NCBI RefSeq assembly: GCF_034377285.1 | Contig: NZ_CP139715.1 | Location: forward strand, 3,456,001-3,520,000 | Source: Thalassobaculum sp. OXR-137 | Lineage (GTDB): Bacteria > Pseudomonadota > Alphaproteobacteria > Thalassobaculales > Thalassobaculaceae | DNA length: 64,000 bases | Direction of reading: 5' to 3' | Shown here: in pieces, positions 53,524-62,043 of the stretch | Numbering within the stretch: position 1 is the stretch's first letter | Layout of the letters: each line of letters starts with the position of its first letter | The notes under the pieces: model-generated | Seen by the model: only the letters and a program-made list of their open reading frames with translations | Databases searched by the model: none | What the model was told of the DNA's origin: nothing | Position numbers and translations under genes: made by a program

Positions 53524-54581
53524 GCGGGGGAATGAATACCGGAGAGAGCACCGCCGTCGAATTCCGGAACGTCTCCATCGTCTTCGGCGACACGCCGCAG
53601 ACCGCGCTGCCGCTGATGGATGCCGGCCAGACGCGCGGCGAGATCCAGGCCGAGACCGGCCAGGTCCTCGGCGTGCACGACTGCTCCCTGACCGTGGCCG
53701 AGGGCGAGATCCTGGTGCTGATGGGCCTGTCCGGCTCCGGCAAGTCGACCCTGCTGCGGGCGGTGAACGCGTTGAACCCGGTGACCCGCGGCTGCGTGAT
53801 GGTCAATGACGGCGACGGGATGGTGAACATCTCCGAGGCCGATCCGGCGACCCTGCGCCGGCTGCGGCAGCAGCGGGTCGCCATGGTGTTCCAGCAGTTC
53901 GGCCTGCTGCCCTGGCGCAGCGTGGCCGAGAATGTGGGCCTCGGCCTGGAGCTGGCCGGCATGGGTGCCGCTGAGCGGGCAGAGCAGGTGACCGAGCAGC
54001 TGGCGCTGGTGGGCCTGTCCGACTGGGCCGACCGCAAGGTGGCCGAGCTGTCCGGCGGCATGCAGCAGCGGGTCGGCCTCGCCCGGGCCTTCGCGACCAA
54101 GGCGCCGATCCTGCTGATGGACGAGCCGTTCTCAGCCCTGGACCCGCTGATCCGCACCCACCTGCAGAACGAGTTGCTCGACCTGCAGAAGAGTCTGCAG
54201 CGCACGATCGTCTTCGTCAGCCACGACCTGGACGAGGCGTTCAAGCTGGGCGATCGGATCGCCATCATGGACGGCGGGCGGATCGTCCAATGCGGAACGC
54301 CGCGGGATATTTATTCAAATCCCGCAAATGATTACGTGGCGGAGTTCGTGCACAACATGAATCCGCTCGGCGTGCTGACCGCGGGAGACGTGATGGTGCC
54401 GGTCTCGGGGGCGGTCTCCGAGGTGACCGTCGACCGCGACGCCGAAATCGAGGACGTCATGGGGTGCATCCTGCGCGATCCAAACCCAGTGCTGGTCCGC
54501 GACGGGGACGAGACCGTTGGCATGGTCACGCGGGACTCGCTGCTGGAACGGCTTGTGTCGTTGGGCGAGGGGAAAGGGTAG
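53520..54581 (+). CDS. choV: Choline/betaine ABC transporter ATP-binding protein ChoV
   Basis: 353 residues. Walker A LMGLSGSGKSTLLRAVNALN is near residue 68, the signature ELSGGMQQRVGLARAFAT near 178, and Walker B ILLMDEPFSALDPLIRTHLQ near 200. This is the ProV-like arrangement for quaternary amine importers. The last 60 residues include a short CBS-like regulatory segment (VTVDRDAEIEDVMGCILRDP). It overlaps choW by 4 bp (ATGA); an ATG at 53532 is a second candidate. Confidence 0.92.
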   Translation: MSGGMNTGESTAVEFRNVSIVFGDTPQTALPLMDAGQTRGEIQAETGQVLGVHDCSLTVAEGEILVLMGLSGSGKSTLLRAVNALNPVTRGCVMVNDGDGMVNISEADPATLRRLRQQRVAMVFQQFGLLPWRSVAENVGLGLELAGMGAAERAEQVTEQLALVGLSDWADRKVAELSGGMQQRVGLARAFATKAPILLMDEPFSALDPLIRTHLQNELLDLQKSLQRTIVFVSHDLDEAFKLGDRIAIMDGGRIVQCGTPRDIYSNPANDYVAEFVHNMNPLGVLTAGDVMVPVSGAVSEVTVDRDAEIEDVMGCILRDPNPVLVRDGDETVGMVTRDSLLERLVSLGEGKG

Positions 54582-54617
54582 GGGGCGAGCTGCCCTCCAT
54601 TCTCGCTCCCACTCACT

Positions 54618-54720
54618 CCCCGGTCTTGTGCCGGGGCCTACCGGTGAGCGAGGCGTGAAAGAGGATATCTCTCTCCGGCGCCCGTGCCGGCGGAGCGGTG
54701 GATCCCGGCACAAGGCCGGG
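54618..54720. repeat. Mirror-paired CCCCGG hairpin repeats
   Basis: CCCCGGTCTTGTGCCGGGG (54618-54636) and the reversed form CCCGGCACAAGGCCGGG (54704-54720) sit in opposite orientation, with flanks CACT and AGTG also pairing. The two hairpins have identical loop-proximal bases when one is inverted. This matches the layout at 43488-43598. It lies between converging choV and the DUF1232 gene. Confidence 0.75.
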
Positions 54721-54753
54721 AAGTGTCTCATTGGGAGGCTGAAGAGGCCGCTC

Positions 54754-55146
54754 CTAAGCCCCCGCCGTCACCGCATAGGCGCCATAGACCGCCCAGCCCG
54801 CCCAGATCGCCAGCGCCACCCAGATCAGCACCACCACCACGGCTGCCGTCCGGCTGGTCGGTCGCTCCGTCATGTCCTCCGCGCGGGCTCGGCACTCCTC
54901 GATCACCTCGGGCGGGATCATCCGCAGGACGAGCAGCAGTCCGAGCGGGACGATCACGATGTCGTCGAGATAGCCCAGCACCGGAATGAAATCCGGGATC
55001 AGGTCGATTGGCGACAGGGCATAGGCCACCACCACGGCGGCGAGCGCCTTGGCGTACCAGGGCGTGCACGGATCGCGGGCGGCGAGGTACAGGGTGACGG
55101 CATCCCGCTTGATCCGCCGGGCCCAGTGTTTCAGTCGGTGCAGCAT
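54754..55146 (-). CDS. DUF1232 (YkvA-like) membrane protein
   Basis: 130 residues. The DUF1232 core lies at about 20-75: AARDPCTPWYAKALAAVVVA and YALSPIDLIPDFIPVLGYLD, the family's signature block. A second hydrophobic segment is VVVLIWVALAIWAGWAVYGA near the C-terminus. The family is small inner-membrane proteins of unknown function. It stands between the paired repeats and urtE, with no co-directional neighbour closer than the 136 bp to urtE on the same strand. Confidence 0.85.
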   Translation of the reverse strand: MLHRLKHWARRIKRDAVTLYLAARDPCTPWYAKALAAVVVAYALSPIDLIPDFIPVLGYLDDIVIVPLGLLLVLRMIPPEVIEECRARAEDMTERPTSRTAAVVVVLIWVALAIWAGWAVYGAYAVTAGA

Positions 55147-55215
55147 GGCGGGAGGGTAGAGGGTCTGTGACCGGCCGGCAAAATCGCAGGGCGCTGGGGA
55201 GACGGAACCGTGGAT

Positions 55216-55232
55216 CCCGGAACAGGTCCGGG
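55216..55232. repeat. Single CCCGGA/TCCGGG hairpin upstream of the urt terminus
   Basis: CCCGGA (55216-55221) and TCCGGG (55227-55232) form a perfect 6-bp stem with a 5-base loop. It is an unpaired unit of the same hairpin family as the mirror-paired elements and lies 51 bp after the urtE stop. Confidence 0.55.
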
Positions 55233-55282
55233 AAATGATTTTTCTGGCGGGTGAGAGAGGCGCGCTACAAATCCGTCCCGCC

Positions 55283-55981
55283 CTATGTCAGCCCCATCAG
55301 CCGGTCGATCTCGCCGCTGTCCGGACCGTCGGGGCGGCCGTGGAACACCACCCGGCCGCGGCTCATCACCAGCACTGTGTCGGCCAGCGCCTTGGCGAAG
55401 TCGAGATACTGCTCGACCAGCAGGATCGCCATTTCGCCCCGGTCGCGCAGGATTTCGATGGCCCGGCCGATATCCTTGATGATCGACGGCTGGATGCCCT
55501 CGGTCGGCTCGTCGAGGATCAGCAGCTTCGGCTTCGTCACCAGCGCCCGGGCGATGGCGAGCTGCTGCTGCTGGCCGCCGGACAGGTCGCCGCCGCGCCG
55601 GTCCAGCATGGACTTCAGCACCGGGAACAGCTCGAAGATCTCGTCCGGCACCTTGCGCTCGGAGGAGGGCAGGCAGGCGTAGCCCGTGTGCAGGTTCTCC
55701 TTCACCGTCAGCAGCGGGAAGATCTCGCGGCCCTGGGGCACATAGGCGATGCCGGACCGCGCCCGTTCGAAGGACGGCAGGGCGGTCAGGTCGGTGGCGT
55801 CCCAGGCCAGGGTGCCGCCGCTCACCGGATGATGCCCGACGATGCCGCGCAGCAGGCTGGTCTTGCCCACGCCGTTGCGGCCGAGCACGCAGGTCACCTT
55901 GCCGATTTCCGCCTGCAGGTCGATGCCCCAGAGGATCTGGGCGGCGCCGTAATGCAGGGTGAGGTCCTTGATCGTCAGCAT
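55283..55981 (-). CDS. urtE: Urea ABC transporter ATP-binding protein UrtE
   Basis: 232 residues. Walker A LGRNGVGKTSLLRGIVGHHP is near residue 35, the signature LSGGQQQQLAIARALV near 134, and Walker B LLILDEPTEGIQPSIIKDIG. The TEGIQPSI stretch is characteristic of UrtE. It is the last gene of the urtABCDE order and starts 10 bp after urtD. It energises urea import on the cytoplasmic side. Confidence 0.94.
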   Translation of the reverse strand: MLTIKDLTLHYGAAQILWGIDLQAEIGKVTCVLGRNGVGKTSLLRGIVGHHPVSGGTLAWDATDLTALPSFERARSGIAYVPQGREIFPLLTVKENLHTGYACLPSSERKVPDEIFELFPVLKSMLDRRGGDLSGGQQQQLAIARALVTKPKLLILDEPTEGIQPSIIKDIGRAIEILRDRGEMAILLVEQYLDFAKALADTVLVMSRGRVVFHGRPDGPDSGEIDRLMGLT

Positions 55982-55991
55982 GATGCGTTCC

Positions 55992-56753
55992 TCACCGGCC
56001 GAGATAGACGTCGATGACGCGCTCGTCGGCGCTCACATGGTCGAGCGAGCCTTCCGCCAGGACCGAGCCCTCGTGCAGCACGGTGACCATCACGCCCAGA
56101 TCCTGCACGAAGCTCATGTCGTGCTCGACCACCACCACAGAGTGGTCCCTGGCGATTTCCTTCAGCAGGGTCGCGGTCTGCACCGTCTCCGCATCGGTCA
56201 TGCCGGCGACCGGCTCGTCCACCAGCAGGAGGGACGGGTCCTGGGCCAGCAGCATGCCGATCTCCAGCCACTGCTTCTGCCCGTGGCTGAGGTCGGCGGC
56301 CATCATCCCGGCGCGGTCGGCGAGGCGGATGGTGTCGAGCACCCGGTCGATCTTGTCGGCCTCCTCCTCGGTGGCGCGGGCGAACAGGGTGTCGAACACG
56401 CTGCGCTTGCCGGCCAGCGCCAGCACGATGTTGTCCCTCACCGTGTGGCTCTCGAACACGGTCGGGCGCTGGAACTTGCGGCCGATGCCGAGCTGGGCGA
56501 TGTCGGCCTCGTCCAGCTTGGTGAGGTCGTGATGGCCGGCGAACAGGGCGGTGCCGACATCCGGGCGGGTCTTGCCAGTGATCACGTCCATCATGGTGGT
56601 CTTGCCGGCGCCGTTCGGGCCGATGATGGCCCGCATCTCGCCCGGCTCGACCACGAAGGACAGGTCGTTCAGCGCCTTGAACCCGTCGAAGGACACGCTG
56701 ATCCCGTCGAGATACAGGACGGTGCGGGTCAGTTCCTTGTGCAGCGTGTTCAT
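55992..56753 (-). CDS. urtD: Urea ABC transporter ATP-binding protein UrtD
   Basis: 253 residues. Walker A GPNGAGKTTMMDVITGKTRP is near residue 43. The signature region ADLSHGQKQWLEIGMLLAQD has LSHGQ in place of LSGGQ, a known form in UrtD, and Walker B is LLLVDEPVAGMTDAETVQ. The ATG at 56753 overlaps the urtC stop by 4 bp (ATGA), and the N-terminus MNTLHKEL was chosen over an upstream in-frame start that adds an Arg-rich non-family stretch. It partners UrtE. Confidence 0.93.
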   Translation of the reverse strand: MNTLHKELTRTVLYLDGISVSFDGFKALNDLSFVVEPGEMRAIIGPNGAGKTTMMDVITGKTRPDVGTALFAGHHDLTKLDEADIAQLGIGRKFQRPTVFESHTVRDNIVLALAGKRSVFDTLFARATEEEADKIDRVLDTIRLADRAGMMAADLSHGQKQWLEIGMLLAQDPSLLLVDEPVAGMTDAETVQTATLLKEIARDHSVVVVEHDMSFVQDLGVMVTVLHEGSVLAEGSLDHVSADERVIDVYLGR

Positions 56754-57904
56754 GCCCGTTCCTCCGCCCCGGTGGAGGTGGTTGGACCGGTCTCGGCCGC
56801 GGGTTCGGGCGGAGGCTGACGACGGCGCCACTGAGAGATCAGGCCGAGGATGCCCTTCGGCATGAACAGGGTGACGACCACGAACAGACCGCCCAGCGCG
56901 AACAGCCAGATCTCGGGCAGGGCGCCGGTGAAGTAGCTCTTGGCGAGGTTGACGCCGATGCCTCCGATCACGGCGCCCACCAGGGTGCCGCGGCCGCCGA
57001 CGGCGACCCAGATGACGGCCTCGATGGAGTTAGCCGGGGCGAATTCGCCCGGGTTGATGATGCCGACCTGGGGCACGTAGAGGGCGCCGGCCACCCCGGC
57101 CATCATCGCCGAGACGGTAAAGACGAACAGCTTGTAGTGCTCCACCCGGTAGCCGATGAAGCGGGTGCGGCTCTCGGCGTCGCGCACGGCGATCAGAACC
57201 TTGCCCAGCCGCGACAGGACGATGGCCCGGCAGATCAGGAGCATGACCGCCAGGGCGGCGATGGAGAGCAGGTAGAGCCCGATGCGGGTGCTGTCGGCCT
57301 GCAGGTCGAAGCCGAGCACGTCCTTGAAGTCGGTCAGCCCGTTATTGCCGCCGAAGCCCATCTCGTTGCGGAAGAAGGCGAGCATCAGGGCGAAGGTCAT
57401 GGCCTGGGTGATGATCGAGAGATAGACGCCGGTCACCCGTGAGCGGAACGCGAGGAAGCCGAAGACGAAGGCCAGCAGCCCCGGCACCAGCAGCACCATC
57501 ACCATGGCGAACCAGAACATGTCGAAGCCGTGCCAGAACCAGGGCAGGGACTCCCAGTTCAGGAACACCATGAAATCCGGCAGGATCGGGTTGCCGTAGA
57601 CGCCGCGCGGCCCGATCTCGCGCATCAGATGCATGCCCATGGCGTAGCCGCCGAGCGCGAAGAACGCGCCGTGGCCGAGTGACAGGATCCCGCAATACCC
57701 CCAGACCAGATCGATCGACAGGGCCAGCATGGCGAAGCAGAGATACTTGCCGAACACCACCACTGAGGCGGTGTTCACATGGAACGGCGAGCCGGGCTCG
57801 ATGAACAGGTTGGCGACCGGCACGTAGATCGCCGCGGTCAGCAGGCAGACCAGCAGGATCAGCCCGGACGTGCCGGTCAGGCGCAGGAAACGGCCGGTTA
57901 TCAT
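56750..57904 (-). CDS. urtC: Urea ABC transporter permease UrtC
   Basis: 384 residues with about ten hydrophobic spans and the block SIDLVWGYCGILSLGHGAFF (near residue 68) characteristic of UrtC. The ATPase coupling loop lies in the cytoplasmic segment RDAESRTRFIGYRVEHYKLF near 258. The ATG at 57904 overlaps the urtB stop by 4 bp. With UrtB it forms the membrane pore for urea. Confidence 0.94.
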   Translation of the reverse strand: MITGRFLRLTGTSGLILLVCLLTAAIYVPVANLFIEPGSPFHVNTASVVVFGKYLCFAMLALSIDLVWGYCGILSLGHGAFFALGGYAMGMHLMREIGPRGVYGNPILPDFMVFLNWESLPWFWHGFDMFWFAMVMVLLVPGLLAFVFGFLAFRSRVTGVYLSIITQAMTFALMLAFFRNEMGFGGNNGLTDFKDVLGFDLQADSTRIGLYLLSIAALAVMLLICRAIVLSRLGKVLIAVRDAESRTRFIGYRVEHYKLFVFTVSAMMAGVAGALYVPQVGIINPGEFAPANSIEAVIWVAVGGRGTLVGAVIGGIGVNLAKSYFTGALPEIWLFALGGLFVVVTLFMPKGILGLISQWRRRQPPPEPAAETGPTTSTGAEERA

Positions 57905-59547
57905 GATTCCACCGCCCGGCCCTTGAGCGCGAACAACCCGCGCGGGCGCTTCTGGATGAACAGGATGATGAACACCAGCACCAGGATCTTGCCGAGCACC
58001 GCGCCGGCATAGGGCTCCAGGAACTTGTTCAGCACACCCAACGAGAGGGCGCCCACCAGGGTGCCCCAGAGATTGCCGACCCCGCCGAACACCACCACCA
58101 GGAAGCTGTCGATGATGTAGGACTGGCCCAGGTTCGGGCTCACGTTGTCGATCTGCGACAGCGCCACGCCCGCCACCCCGGCGATGCCGGAGCCGAGGCC
58201 GAAGGTAAGGGCGTCGGTCCAGTTGGTGCGGATACCCATGGAGCTGGCCATGCGCCGGTTCTGGGTGACGGCGCGCATCTGCAGCCCGAAGGAGGTGTGG
58301 CGCAGCACCAGCACCAGGACGGCGAAGACCGCCAGCGCGAAGACGATGATCCAGACCCGGCCGTAGGTGAGGGTCAGGCCGCCCAGCTCGAAGGCGCCGC
58401 TCATCCAGCTCGGCGCGCCGACCTCCTGATTGGTCGGGCCGAACAGGCTGCGCACCACCTGCTGCAGGATCAGTGACAGGCCCCAGGTGGCCAGCAGGGT
58501 CTCCAGCGGCCGGCCGTAGAGGAAGCGGATGATGCCGCGCTCGATCGCCATGCCCACCGCTCCGGCGATGGCGAAGGCCACCGGCAGGGCGATCAGCAGG
58601 GAGACGTCGAACAGGTAGGGGGCGTGGTTGCGGATGATCTCCTGCACCACGAAGGTCACGTAGGCGCCGATCATGACCATCTCGCCATGGGCCATGTTGA
58701 TGACGCCCATCACGCCGAAGGTGATGGCGAGCCCGATGGCGGCCAGCAGCAGCACCGAGCCGAGCGACAGCCCGTACCAAACATTCTGCGCGGCAGACCA
58801 CAGGGCGAGGTCGGCTTCGACCTTGCGCACCGCGTCGGCGATGGCGGAGCCGAGCGCCTCGCTGGCGCCGTTGGAGGCGGACAGCAGGATGGATCGGGCT
58901 TCCTGGTCGCTTTTCTTGGCGATGGTCTGCACCGCCTCGATCTTGACCGCGTCGGGAGCATCGCTGTTCAGTATGGCGGCGGCGCGGGCGCGTTCCATGA
59001 CGGTGCGCACGCTGTCGTTCTGCTCGGCGGCGATGGCGTCGGTCAGCGGTTCGATCGCTTCGGGATCGCGGCTCTTGAGCACCGACTGGGCGGCGGAGAT
59101 GCGGATGGAGGCGTCGGGGCTGCGCAGGGTGAGGGTGCCGATGGCGGCGCGCACGGCCCGGCGCAGGCTGTTGTTCACCCGGATCTTGGTGACCTCGCGC
59201 CGTCCGACCTCGCCGGCCGAGGTGCCGGTCAGCGGGTCGGTCAGCAGGTAGCCGGAGCCGCCGCGGGTGGCGATGAACACCGCCTTGTCGGCGGGGCGGA
59301 AATACAGATCGCCGTTGCCCAGCGCTTCCAGCAGGGGAGCGAGCTTGGCGTCGCCGGTGGCGGCCAGGTCGGCCACCACGCGCTCGGTCTCGTCGAAATC
59401 GGCACCGGCGAGCCGGGAGACCAGATCGCGGATCGAGACGTCCTGGGGGGATCCGGATTGGGCTTGTGCTGGCGCGCCGATGGCGGCGGTCGCCAGGACA
59501 AGCACAAGCGCGATCCGCTGCAGGATCAGAAGGAGAGGGCGTGCCAT
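57901..59547 (-). CDS. urtB: Urea ABC transporter permease UrtB with N-terminal periplasmic repeat region
   Basis: 548 residues, longer than LivH because of an N-terminal region, as is normal for UrtB. A signal-like segment (about 5-30) is followed by a repeat-rich soluble region of about 200 residues (ATGDAKLAPLLEALGNGDLY, then SAAQSVLKSRDPEAIEPLTD), probably HEAT-like. About eight spans then begin near residue 250 (VLLLAAIGLAITFGVMGVIN). It lies 90 bp after urtA, with a GC hairpin in that gap, and overlaps urtC. Confidence 0.94.
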   Translation of the reverse strand: MARPLLLILQRIALVLVLATAAIGAPAQAQSGSPQDVSIRDLVSRLAGADFDETERVVADLAATGDAKLAPLLEALGNGDLYFRPADKAVFIATRGGSGYLLTDPLTGTSAGEVGRREVTKIRVNNSLRRAVRAAIGTLTLRSPDASIRISAAQSVLKSRDPEAIEPLTDAIAAEQNDSVRTVMERARAAAILNSDAPDAVKIEAVQTIAKKSDQEARSILLSASNGASEALGSAIADAVRKVEADLALWSAAQNVWYGLSLGSVLLLAAIGLAITFGVMGVINMAHGEMVMIGAYVTFVVQEIIRNHAPYLFDVSLLIALPVAFAIAGAVGMAIERGIIRFLYGRPLETLLATWGLSLILQQVVRSLFGPTNQEVGAPSWMSGAFELGGLTLTYGRVWIIVFALAVFAVLVLVLRHTSFGLQMRAVTQNRRMASSMGIRTNWTDALTFGLGSGIAGVAGVALSQIDNVSPNLGQSYIIDSFLVVVFGGVGNLWGTLVGALSLGVLNKFLEPYAGAVLGKILVLVFIILFIQKRPRGLFALKGRAVES

Positions 59548-59582
59548 CTCGCGGGGTACTCGCTTGGCTGAGGCGGGGAGGG

Positions 59583-59621
59583 CCGGGAGGAGCCCCGCCG
59601 AGGGTTCGGCGGAGCTCCCGG
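59583..59621 (-). terminator. Hairpin between urtA and urtB (attenuator or partial terminator)
   Basis: CCGGGAG at 59583-59589 pairs with CTCCCGG at 59615-59621, and the inner CCCGCCG/CGGCGG segments add a GC-rich stem around a short loop. There is no T-run after it. Such a structure in the 90-bp gap would let the abundant binding protein urtA be made in excess over the membrane parts. Confidence 0.5.
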
Positions 59622-59637
59622 TGTCATGAGGGCAGGG

Positions 59638-60927
59638 TCAATTGCCCTTGCCGCCGCACTTGCCGGTGGTGGTGTTGAAGTTGCCGCAGCTCATCGGCTT
59701 GCGCCAATCGGAGATCAGCGGCTTGGAGTCCGGCAGGAAGTCGGACCACGCATCGCCGACCACCAGACCCGGGGTCTCGAAGACGGTCTCGAACTGGCCG
59801 TCGGCCTGGATCTCGCCGATCAGCACCGGCTTGGTGATGTGGTGGTTCGGCATCATCGCCGAGTAGCCGCCGGTCAGGTTCGGCACGGCCACACCGACGA
59901 TGCTGTCGATGACCGCATCCGCGTCGGTGGTGCCGGCCTTCTCGACCGCCTTGATCCACATGTTGAAGCCGATGTAATGGGCCTCCATCGGGTCGTTGGT
60001 CACCCGCTTCTCGTCGCCGATGAACTTGTGCCAGGCGGCGATGAACTCGTCGTTCTCCGGGGTCGCGGCGGACATGAAGTAGTTCCACGCGGCCAGGTGA
60101 CCGACCAGCGGGCCGGTGTCGATGCCGGCCAGTTCCTCTTCGCCGACCGAGAAGGCCACGACCGGGATGTCCTCGGCCTTGATGCCCTGGTTGGCCAGTT
60201 CCTTGTAGAACGGCACGTTGGCGTCGCCGTTGATCGTCGACACCACCGCGGTCTTCTTGCCGGCCGACCCGAACGCCTTGATCTCGGCGACGATGGTCTG
60301 CCAGTCGGAATGACCGAACGGCGTGTAGTTGATCATGATGTCCTCGGGCTTCACGCCCTTGTCGAGCAGGTAGGTCTCGAGGATCTTGTTGGTCGTGCGC
60401 GGATAGACGTAGTCGGTGCCGGCGAGCACCCAGCGCTCCACGCCCTCGGTCTGCGCCAGGTAGTCGACGGCCGGGATCGCCTGCTGGTTCGGCGCCGCAC
60501 CGGTGTAGAACACGTTGCGCTGGCTCTCCTCGCCCTCGTACTGCACCGGATAGAACAGGATGCTGTTCAGCTCCTCGAACACCGGCAGCACGGACTTGCG
60601 CGACACCGAGGTCCAGCAGCCGAACACGGCGGCGACCTTGGAGCCGGTGATCAGCTCGCGGGCCTTCTCGGCGAACAGCGGCCAGTCGGACGCCGGATCC
60701 ACCACCACAGGCTCGAGCTTCTTGCCCAGAAGACCGCCCTTGGCGTTCTGCTGCTCGATCAGCATCAGCATGGCGTCCTTCAGCGTGGTCTCGCTGATCG
60801 CCATGGTGCCCGACAGCGAGTGCAGAATGCCGACCTTGATCGTTTCCTGCGCCTGAACGGCCGTGGACAGCAGCAGACCGGCTGCCAGCCCGAGCGCCGA
60901 TCCCCTCAACATCTTCGTCATTTTCAT
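59638..60927 (-). CDS. urtA: Urea ABC transporter substrate-binding protein UrtA
   Basis: 429 residues. The signal peptide (residues 1-27, ending TAVQAQE) is followed by IKVGILHSLSGTMAISETTL and VVVDPASDWPLFAEKARELI. LNSILFYPVQYEGEESQRNV and the closing KPMSCGNFNTTTGKCGGKGN are also visible; the first blocks fit the UrtA family. It captures urea in the periplasm. The ATG at 60927 has AGAGGGG 9 bp before it. It begins the operon, which is generally induced by nitrogen limitation. Confidence 0.95.
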   Translation of the reverse strand: MKMTKMLRGSALGLAAGLLLSTAVQAQETIKVGILHSLSGTMAISETTLKDAMLMLIEQQNAKGGLLGKKLEPVVVDPASDWPLFAEKARELITGSKVAAVFGCWTSVSRKSVLPVFEELNSILFYPVQYEGEESQRNVFYTGAAPNQQAIPAVDYLAQTEGVERWVLAGTDYVYPRTTNKILETYLLDKGVKPEDIMINYTPFGHSDWQTIVAEIKAFGSAGKKTAVVSTINGDANVPFYKELANQGIKAEDIPVVAFSVGEEELAGIDTGPLVGHLAAWNYFMSAATPENDEFIAAWHKFIGDEKRVTNDPMEAHYIGFNMWIKAVEKAGTTDADAVIDSIVGVAVPNLTGGYSAMMPNHHITKPVLIGEIQADGQFETVFETPGLVVGDAWSDFLPDSKPLISDWRKPMSCGNFNTTTGKCGGKGN

Positions 60928-61255
60928 CGATGAAGCCCCTCTTTGGGCGGGCAGACGCCCGCGACAACGGGGAACAAGCGCAAGAGCTGTGCCACTGTGA
61001 CGGGTGTCGAGATCGGAAGAATTAGTGAGGTATTTCATATGGTTTGGCGTAATGGCCGTACAAAAAATCTACTTATTCGTGCTTCATATTTTTGCAATGC
61101 ACAAAAGGCTGCCCAAAATTGGGGCAATTCATTGGGCGCTCGTGCGCGGCTGAGAAAGTGGGATGTTCGTTCCCAGGTCCGGAAAGCCGGTGATTGGGGA
61201 TGACCCAGGGCGCAAACCCGCTTTCGCGGACGGGGGAATCCCGCTACACGAGGGC
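60928..61255. other. 328-bp divergent region between urtA and the HAD gene
   Basis: No gene is supported; the frame upstream of the HAD start has no family similarity. The stretch 61020-61110 is AT-rich and probably carries the urtA promoter on the minus strand. A minus-strand TGGGCA-N5-TTGT sequence near 61090-61105 resembles a sigma-54 -24/-12 promoter but lacks the required GC at -12, so it is not called. Confidence 0.5.
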
Positions 61256-61945
61256 ATGGCTTTTCCCCGAGAGATTCGCGCCGTCGTGTTCGACATGGAC
61301 GGCCTGCTGGTCGATACCGAGACCGGCTTCCGCGACGTGTTCTTCGCCGTTGCCGCCGAGCGCGGGCACGAGGTCCCGATGCCGGTCTTCCAGCAGCTTA
61401 TCGGCGTGCCGAATGCCTCCGCCCTGGCTGCTTTGAAGGCCCATTTCGGCCCCGATTTCGACGCCCAGGGCATGTTCGACGCCTGCTGGCTGCGGTTTCA
61501 CGACTCCCTGGATGTGAGCACCATTCTGAAGGCGGGGGTGGCGGAACTGCTCGACCATCTGGACGAGATGCGCATTCCCCGGGCGATCGCCACATCCTCG
61601 CCCCGGGAGGCGGTGACCCGCTATCTCGGGCCGCGCGGCATGGAGGAGCGGTTCGACGCCATCGTGACCAAGGGGGACTACCCGCGCCCGAAGCCCAATC
61701 CCGATCCGTTCCTTACCGCGGCCGCCCGGCTCGGCATCGATCCGACCGACTGCCTGGCGCTGGAGGATTCCCATAACGGCGTGCGTGCGGCCCATGCGGC
61801 GGGGATGATGACGGTCATGGTGCCGGACCTGCTCGATCCGACCGAGGAGATGCACGAGAAGTGCCTGCATGTCGCCGAGACGTTGCACCATGTGCTCGAC
61901 CTGATGCGCCTCGGAGTGACCGGCCGTCCGGCAGAAATTGGTTAA
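61256..61945 (+). CDS. HAD-superfamily phosphatase (beta-phosphoglucomutase-like, IA type)
   Basis: 229 residues. Motif I VVFDMDGLLVDTETGF has the two aspartates near residues 12 and 14; motif II is IATSSPREAVTRYL, motif III the Lys in KPNPDPFL, and motif IV LALEDSHNGVRAAHAAGMM. This is the phosphatase/phosphoglucomutase group that dephosphorylates small phosphorylated compounds. The ATG at 61256 was chosen because the protein begins directly before the conserved beta strand (MAFPREIRAVVFD); an earlier in-frame start adds about 31 unconserved residues. An AT-rich gap follows before the chemoreceptor. Confidence 0.9.
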   Translation: MAFPREIRAVVFDMDGLLVDTETGFRDVFFAVAAERGHEVPMPVFQQLIGVPNASALAALKAHFGPDFDAQGMFDACWLRFHDSLDVSTILKAGVAELLDHLDEMRIPRAIATSSPREAVTRYLGPRGMEERFDAIVTKGDYPRPKPNPDPFLTAAARLGIDPTDCLALEDSHNGVRAAHAAGMMTVMVPDLLDPTEEMHEKCLHVAETLHHVLDLMRLGVTGRPAEIG

Positions 61946-62043
61946 AAATTTAGATAAAATACTGAAAATAAACCGTTTTTACTCTTTGTTTACGGTGCAT
62001 TCATTACGTTCCAGCAAAACCTTCCTTGCTGGAGACCTTCTCG

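Noticed and set aside
60928-61255. Sigma-54 promoter for urtA
   Set aside because: The best minus-strand candidate (TGGGCA-N5-TTGT) lacks the invariant GC at -12. A regulator-binding site for nitrogen control could not be confirmed by eye.
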